In this document: positions 59,608 to 64,000 of the stretch, in pieces | How the letters are laid out: each line of letters opens with the position of its first letter | How positions within the stretch are numbered: position 1 is the first letter of the stretch | NCBI RefSeq assembly: GCF_001885735.1 | Contig: NZ_JXKG01000001.1 | Span: forward strand, 186,001-250,000 | DNA: 64,000 bases | Direction: 5' to 3' | DNA from: Enterococcus canintestini | GTDB lineage: Bacteria; Bacillota; Bacilli; Lactobacillales; Enterococcaceae | The notes under the pieces: generated by a model | Seen by the model: only the letters and a program-made list of their open reading frames with translations | Database searches by the model: none | Told to the model about the DNA's origin: nothing | Position numbers and translations under genes: made by a program

Positions 59608-60872
59608 TGTTAGAGAAACTACCCGGAACACTTTTACAACAATGGCAAAAAGCCGGCTATCAAAAACCATCTTTAATTCAAGAACGAGTTTTTGAACCTT
59701 TGAAAGAAAAAAAGAACGTAGTCGGAGTTGCTCCTACTGGTTCTGGTAAGACAGTCGCATATTTATTACCTATTTTAATGCAACTAAATTCAGGTGAAGG
59801 AAATCAGCTGTTGATTTTAACTGCGTCACAAGAATTAGCAATGCAAGTAGTAGAAACAGCTCGTTTTTGGACAGAAAAGATGGGTTTAAAGGTTCAACCA
59901 TTAATTGGCGGGGCCAATACAAAACGACAGTTAGAAAAGTTGAAGGAAAAACCAGAGATTTTAGTGGGCACAGCCGGACGCGTGTTAGAGTTAATGAAAT
60001 CAAAAAAAATCAAAAGCCATCAGCTACAGACAGTGGTTTTTGATGAAGCAGATCAACTCTTAACCGGTCAAGCACTAGAAATTGCTCAGGGAATTTTGCA
60101 ATATTTGGATAATTCTTGTCAGTTAAATTTCTTTTCTGCCACCGCCTTAAATGTTATGCCGGAAATAAAAACAATTACAAAAGATAACTTCACTTTAATC
60201 GATGTCACAAAAGAAGATGCAAGCCAAGGAGAAGTCAATCACTTTTATCTCATTACTTCTAAACGTAAAAAGGCCGACACAATCCGGAAGTTACTCCATG
60301 TCAAAGACTTTCGTAGTTTGATCTTTTTCAATGAAGTAGCCGAACTAGGCGCCGTCGCTGAAAAATTACAGTTTCATCAATTACCCGTTGCAACTCTTGC
60401 TTCAGATCAAAATAAGTTGTTACGTAAAACTGCCTTAAATGCTTTTCGAACAGCGAAAATTAATGGTTTATTAACCACCGATGTAGCAGCGCGGGGACTG
60501 GATTTAGCTGATTTACCTATGGTAGTCAATGCAGAAGTGCCAATGGATGATGCTAGCTACCTACATCGCGCTGGGCGGGTAGGTCGAATGGGAAAAAAAG
60601 GTACTGTGATAACCTTAGTAGCAGAAAATGAATTGTCTTATTTGAAAAAGATGACAAAAAAATTGGCACTACCCTTAACAGAAATTTATCTGTATAAAGG
60701 AAACTTAGTGACTGAGCGTCCACTGAGTGCTACAAATGAGAAAAACACACAGAATTTACCAAAAGAAAAACACAAAGATATAGAAAAAGTGCACACTAGT
60801 GTAAGCACTGAGAAAAAGAAAAAGAAAAAACGGCACAGTAAACAAAAAAATATTGGGAAAAGGCGCGTTTAG
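59604..60872 (+). CDS. DEAD-box RNA helicase
   Basis: 422 aa. Q motif region GYQKPSLIQERVF, motif I APTGSGKT, Ia, II DEAD, III SAT, V VAARGLDLADLP, VI HRAGRVGRMG; then a short Lys-rich tail ending in KKKKKKRHSKQKN. Start ATG 59604 overlaps the previous stop; ATG 59607 is adjacent. It is short compared with CshA. It probably unwinds RNA in ribosome or mRNA metabolism. Confidence 0.92.
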   Translation: MMLEKLPGTLLQQWQKAGYQKPSLIQERVFEPLKEKKNVVGVAPTGSGKTVAYLLPILMQLNSGEGNQLLILTASQELAMQVVETARFWTEKMGLKVQPLIGGANTKRQLEKLKEKPEILVGTAGRVLELMKSKKIKSHQLQTVVFDEADQLLTGQALEIAQGILQYLDNSCQLNFFSATALNVMPEIKTITKDNFTLIDVTKEDASQGEVNHFYLITSKRKKADTIRKLLHVKDFRSLIFFNEVAELGAVAEKLQFHQLPVATLASDQNKLLRKTALNAFRTAKINGLLTTDVAARGLDLADLPMVVNAEVPMDDASYLHRAGRVGRMGKKGTVITLVAENELSYLKKMTKKLALPLTEIYLYKGNLVTERPLSATNEKNTQNLPKEKHKDIEKVHTSVSTEKKKKKKRHSKQKNIGKRRV

Positions 60873-60883
60873 CGCCTTTTTTT
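60858..60883 (+). terminator. Terminator overlapping the helicase stop codon
   Basis: AAAAGGCGC and GCGCCTTTT form a 9-bp stem with a five-nt loop and T run; the hairpin includes the TAG stop at 60870-60872. Confidence 0.88.
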
Positions 60884-60926
60884 GTGCTATTCTTAGAGTG
60901 TAAAAAATTTAGGCAAGGAGCTTGTC

Positions 60927-63632
60927 ATGAATTCACGAAAAGAAGAAATTTTACACACATTAGAAATGCGCAAACAAGGCATGACGGCAGTTCAAATTGG
61001 GGAGTTACTAAATATTGATCGTACGAATGCGAGTCGCTATTTAAATGAGTTGGCAAAAGAGCAGCGGATTGTCAAAAATTCAGGTCGCCCAGTTATTTAT
61101 GAGCCACTATCTGAAGAACAAGTTCACGTTGACAATTCTTCTGCGGTAACCTTTGATGCTTTAGTTGGTGAAAAGGGTTCTTTAAAAGTCGCGATTCAGC
61201 AAGCGAAAGCTGCAATTTTATATCCACCACGAGGCTTGCATACGATTATTTTTGGCGATACAGGTACCGGTAAATCGCTTTTTGCTGAGTGTATGTATCA
61301 ATTTGCTTTAAAGTCGCAAACTTTAAAAAAAGATGCGCCCTTTGTCTCCTTTAACTGTGCCGATTATGCCCAAAACCCGCAACTGCTTTTTGGTCATATT
61401 TTTGGGATAAAAAAAGGTGCTTATACAGGGGCTAATGAAGACAGTCCTGGCTTAATTGCTAAAGCAGATAATGGAATTTTATTTCTTGATGAAATTCATC
61501 GTTTACCCCCAGAAGGCCAAGAAATGCTATTTACCTTCATTGATAAAGGTGTGTATCGACCCTTAGGAGAAAGTAATAAGACCTATGAAGCAGCGGTTCA
61601 AATTATTGGGGCAACAACGGAGTCTTCCGAGAATTTTTTAACTACCTTTAATCGCCGCATCCCGATGTCTATTACATTACCAAGTATTAAGGCACGCTCA
61701 CTAGATGAACGGTATGAGATTATTACTTTATTCATTAAACAAGAAGCCAATCGCCTCAAACAAAAAATTGAAGTAGAACAAGATGCTATTATTGCTTTTA
61801 TGTTGTATCAAGCAGAAGGAAATATCGGTCAAATTAAACGTGATTTAAAACTGGTTTGTGCCAAAGCCTTCTTACATTATCGGACTAAGCAACAAAATAC
61901 TCTTTTAATTCGTAAAGAAGACTTATCACTGCCGGTTCAAAAAGGACTACTGATGCGTAAAGATCATAGCGATGATTTAAAACAATTCTTAGAAGGAAAA
62001 GGTAGTCTGCTTAGTTTTGAACCAGGCGCCACTGAAGTAGTGTGGAGCCAAGATCCAGAACGCAACATGCAAGTTTATAATGCGATTGAAGAAAAGGTGA
62101 CAACTTTAGCTAATCAAGATTTAAATAATGTCGATTTAGAGCAGCTAATCTTAGGGGATGTCGATGCTTATTTTGAAACGTATGTCGAAGAATTGACCCA
62201 AAGTTCTTTGCATAAAGAGTTATTGCCAAAAGAAATTTGGCAATTAACCAGCGAGTTATATGAAGTCGCTGAAGAGCGCTTGGAACGAAAATACAATGAA
62301 AAAGCTCGTTTTGCCTTTGCCTTACATTTGCAAAGTACGATTGAACGGTTAAAAGATGGTCACACGATTATTCACCCTGACTTAAATAATATCCGTAAAA
62401 ACTTCAAACAAGAATTTCAAGTTGCGCTAGATCTATCAACGATTATTGAAGATCGTTGTCAAATTGAAATTCCTTTTGATGAAATTGGATTTATCAGTAT
62501 GTTTTTATCCATTCAAGTGGGACAAAATACACCACTACCAGAGAGAAATGTGGAAGTTATCGTTTTAATGCACGGTAAACAAACTGCAACGTCGATGCTT
62601 GAAACAGCGCAAGAATTATTGGATACAAAAACTGGTGTGGCTTTTAATATGAGTTTAGATATGGAAGTCCAAACGATTTATAACCAACTCCTACAATACG
62701 TCCAAGAAAATACTGGTAAGTGGAACGGGGGTATTTTGCTACTGACAGATATGGGGTCTTTGAATTCATTTGGGGATTTGATTTATGAAGAAACTGGTAT
62801 CCGCACTAAAGCTGTTTCAATGACAAGTACAATGGTTGTCTTAGAAGCATTAAGAATGGTGGATATGGGAAGAACGTTAGAAGATATTTACCAAAATACC
62901 CTCTTGTCATTTAAAGCTATTGTAAAAGATGAATTCAATTTGCATAAACAAAAGCAAAAGAAAGCTGTTGTAGTTACGTGTTTTACCGGTGAAGGTGTCG
63001 CAAGTAAGCTTTACGATAGAATTGTACCGGTAGTAGATCAAAGCCAAACCGAAGTGATTCAAATGCAATTTATTGAAAAAAATGCTTTCTTACAACATAT
63101 TGATGCGCTAATGACAGAGTATGAGATTAAAGCAATCGCAGGAACAGTAGAAATTGATTATCAAAATATTCCTTTCTTTTCGGCTTATGAAATATTTGAT
63201 AACGAGCGATTGCGTGTATTAAAACAAATTGTTAATGATGAAATCTCTCTTGAAAAAATTGGAAAATCTTTGCAAGAAGCTTTGACCAGTGTAAGTGGGG
63301 TTGAACAGTTGATGATACAATTACAACAACTTTTGCATCATGTGGAAGGCCAAATGCACGCTGTTTTAGAGCCGAGTGTTGATGCGGGAATTATGATTCA
63401 TCTGGCCTTTTTAGTCGATAATTTACGCAATGGTGGCACGTCACGGCGCTTTGATAACTTAGCAGCTTTTCAAAAAAAATATCGTTTGGAATGTGACTTA
63501 TTAAAAACGAGCTTAATGCCAATTGCCAAAAATTATCAAGTAGAGTTTAGCGATGATGAAATTGCTTATGTTGTGCAAATGATTCAACAAAATAAAATCA
63601 GTAGTGCGTATGCGCTTACACGCAATGATTAG
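60927..63632 (+). CDS. LevR-family sigma-54-dependent PTS regulator
   Basis: 901 aa. An N-terminal winged-helix domain (about 1-65) is followed by an AAA+ domain with Walker A GDTGTGKS, the sigma-54 contact GAYTGA (variant of GAFTGA), and Walker B FLDEIHRL. A PRD (about 470-560), an EIIA-Man-like domain (about 560-690), an EIIB-like part and a second PRD (about 800-895) complete the LevR architecture. It activates a PTS operon from a sigma-54 promoter and is tuned by PTS phosphorylation. The adjacent consensus -24/-12 promoter and EIIB gene are its likely target. Confidence 0.93.
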   Translation: MNSRKEEILHTLEMRKQGMTAVQIGELLNIDRTNASRYLNELAKEQRIVKNSGRPVIYEPLSEEQVHVDNSSAVTFDALVGEKGSLKVAIQQAKAAILYPPRGLHTIIFGDTGTGKSLFAECMYQFALKSQTLKKDAPFVSFNCADYAQNPQLLFGHIFGIKKGAYTGANEDSPGLIAKADNGILFLDEIHRLPPEGQEMLFTFIDKGVYRPLGESNKTYEAAVQIIGATTESSENFLTTFNRRIPMSITLPSIKARSLDERYEIITLFIKQEANRLKQKIEVEQDAIIAFMLYQAEGNIGQIKRDLKLVCAKAFLHYRTKQQNTLLIRKEDLSLPVQKGLLMRKDHSDDLKQFLEGKGSLLSFEPGATEVVWSQDPERNMQVYNAIEEKVTTLANQDLNNVDLEQLILGDVDAYFETYVEELTQSSLHKELLPKEIWQLTSELYEVAEERLERKYNEKARFAFALHLQSTIERLKDGHTIIHPDLNNIRKNFKQEFQVALDLSTIIEDRCQIEIPFDEIGFISMFLSIQVGQNTPLPERNVEVIVLMHGKQTATSMLETAQELLDTKTGVAFNMSLDMEVQTIYNQLLQYVQENTGKWNGGILLLTDMGSLNSFGDLIYEETGIRTKAVSMTSTMVVLEALRMVDMGRTLEDIYQNTLLSFKAIVKDEFNLHKQKQKKAVVVTCFTGEGVASKLYDRIVPVVDQSQTEVIQMQFIEKNAFLQHIDALMTEYEIKAIAGTVEIDYQNIPFFSAYEIFDNERLRVLKQIVNDEISLEKIGKSLQEALTSVSGVEQLMIQLQQLLHHVEGQMHAVLEPSVDAGIMIHLAFLVDNLRNGGTSRRFDNLAAFQKKYRLECDLLKTSLMPIAKNYQVEFSDDEIAYVVQMIQQNKISSAYALTRND

Positions 63633-63639
63633 TGTGTAA
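63616..63639. promoter_or_regulatory. Candidate upstream activator site for the LevR-like protein
   Basis: TTACAC (63616-63621) and GTGTAA (63634-63639) are inverted half-sites 12 bp apart, about 80 bp before the -24 element. It overlaps the end of the regulator gene. Confidence 0.35.
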
Positions 63640-63668
63640 ATAGTGTGTGCTATCTGTGTATTAAAAAA

Positions 63669-63713
63669 CAACGATTAAAACGCTTTAATAACAGTGTTTT
63701 AATCGTTTTTTTA
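63669..63713 (+). terminator. Terminator after the LevR-family gene
   Basis: AACGATTAAAAC (63669-63680 region) pairs with GTTTTAATCGTT (63695-63706 region) and is followed by T6. Confidence 0.8.
63675..63688. promoter_or_regulatory. Weak cre-like site before the sigma-54 promoter
   Basis: TTAAAACGCTTTAA matches 12 of 14 cre positions, but it overlaps the terminator stem, so the match could be incidental. Confidence 0.3.
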
Positions 63714-63716
63714 TTT

Positions 63717-63732
63717 TGGCACGCTTTTTGCA
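63717..63732 (+). promoter_or_regulatory. Consensus sigma-54 (-24/-12) promoter
   Basis: TGGCACGCTTTTTGCA is a perfect match to TGGCAC-N5-TTGCW, with GG and GC 10 nt apart. It lies 43 bp before the next start codon. Confidence 0.95.
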
Positions 63733-63774
63733 TTATAGTTAAGTGTAAGATAAATGAAAAAGAGGTGAGATAAA

Positions 63775-64000
63775 ATGGCAAAAGAAACAATTATGTTAGT
63801 TTGTTCAGCGGGGATGAGTACAAGTTTACTTGTTACAAAGATGGAAAAAGCTGCCGAAGCAAAAGGAATTGACGCCGATATTTTCGCGGTTTCAGCATCT
63901 GAAGCAGACAACATTTTAGAAGAAAAAAATGTTGATGTCTTGCTACTTGGCCCACAAGTTCGCTTTATGAAAGCACAATTTGAACAAAAAGTTGCACCAA
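63775..64000 (+). CDS. PTS lactose/cellobiose-family EIIB (partial)
   Basis: The first 75 codons are present; the gene continues past the window. MLVCSAGMSTSLLVTKM has the phospho-Cys10 of LicB/CelA-type EIIB, followed by the typical GIDADIFAVSASEAD and DVLLLGPQVRFM. AGAGGTGAGA precedes ATG 63775. It lies just after a sigma-54 promoter and a LevR-type activator, so it is probably first in a cellobiose/oligosaccharide PTS operon. Confidence 0.9.
   Translation, partial: MAKETIMLVCSAGMSTSLLVTKMEKAAEAKGIDADIFAVSASEADNILEEKNVDVLLLGPQVRFMKAQFEQKVAP

Overview
The window is a chromosomal segment of a low-GC Gram-positive bacterium. Its gene content and order point to the Enterococcaceae, most likely Enterococcus: pstCAB-B-phoU followed by a LiaXYZ-type cell-envelope operon, hprK-lgt-gpsA-galU, a DUF948/YtxH pair beside pepQ/ccpA and a class A PBP, a glycine T-box before glyQS, and a LevR-type sigma-54 activator. 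Genus and species are inferred from family-level recognition, not from a database search. No rRNA, tRNA, insertion sequence, prophage or CRISPR array is visible. The region is a core chromosome with two carbohydrate-utilisation blocks.

Layout. 1-4.5 kb: end of pstS, then the phosphate ABC transporter pstC-pstA-pstB-pstB and phoU, with PhoP-box-like 11-bp repeats before pstC. 4.6-7.1 kb: liaX-liaY-liaZ, an envelope-stress (daptomycin-associated) module. 7.4-11.3 kb: hprK, lgt, gpsA, galU. 11.5-17.7 kb: two small envelope-associated proteins, pepQ (minus strand), ccpA (plus strand) and a class A penicillin-binding protein with an asparagine-rich tail (minus strand). 17.9-20.7 kb: AEC transporter, nfo, ndk, a small membrane protein. 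20.8-29.7 kb: beta-glucoside region. It holds a RAT/terminator leader, a LicT-like antiterminator, PTS EIIBCA, a divergent RpiR regulator, a GH4 enzyme and two tandem GH1 6-phospho-beta-glucosidases, with several CcpA (cre) sites. 30.1-36.8 kb: trxB, phosphoglucomutase, a zinc-type ArsR regulator, hom-thrC-thrB. 36.9-45.1 kb: ppsR, a Fur/Zur regulator, rpsU-yqeY, and the phoH-pgpH-ybeY-dgkA-era-recO cluster. 45.3-50.6 kb: fhs, then a T-box operon with a small unknown ORF, glyQ and glyS. 50.7-60.9 kb: yidC2, acylphosphatase, an rRNA methyltransferase, an HD protein, YdcF-like, GyrI-like, DacA-type PBP, two small membrane proteins, sfsA, a Gfo/Idh oxidoreductase and a DEAD-box helicase. 60.9-64 kb: a LevR-family activator followed by a consensus sigma-54 promoter and the start of a lactose/cellobiose-family PTS EIIB gene that runs off the window.

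How it fits together. Carbon regulation is dense: HPr kinase (hprK) and CcpA are both here, and good cre sites sit at the beta-glucoside genes and between ndk and yneF. The beta-glucoside genes use three layers of control (CcpA, LicT antitermination, RpiR), while the last PTS operon uses sigma-54 plus a PRD activator. Envelope functions (LiaXYZ, Lgt, PBP, DacA, YidC2) are spread through the window. A recurrent perfect inverted repeat with a GTGACAAAA-type core serves as terminator at several gene ends.

No clearly new multi-gene system was found. The best candidates for follow-up are the unknown 79-aa protein under the glycine T-box, the beta-glucoside leader with an orphan Shine-Dalgarno and a second promoter inside the attenuator-to-gene gap, the Asn-rich PBP tail, and the repeat-terminator family.
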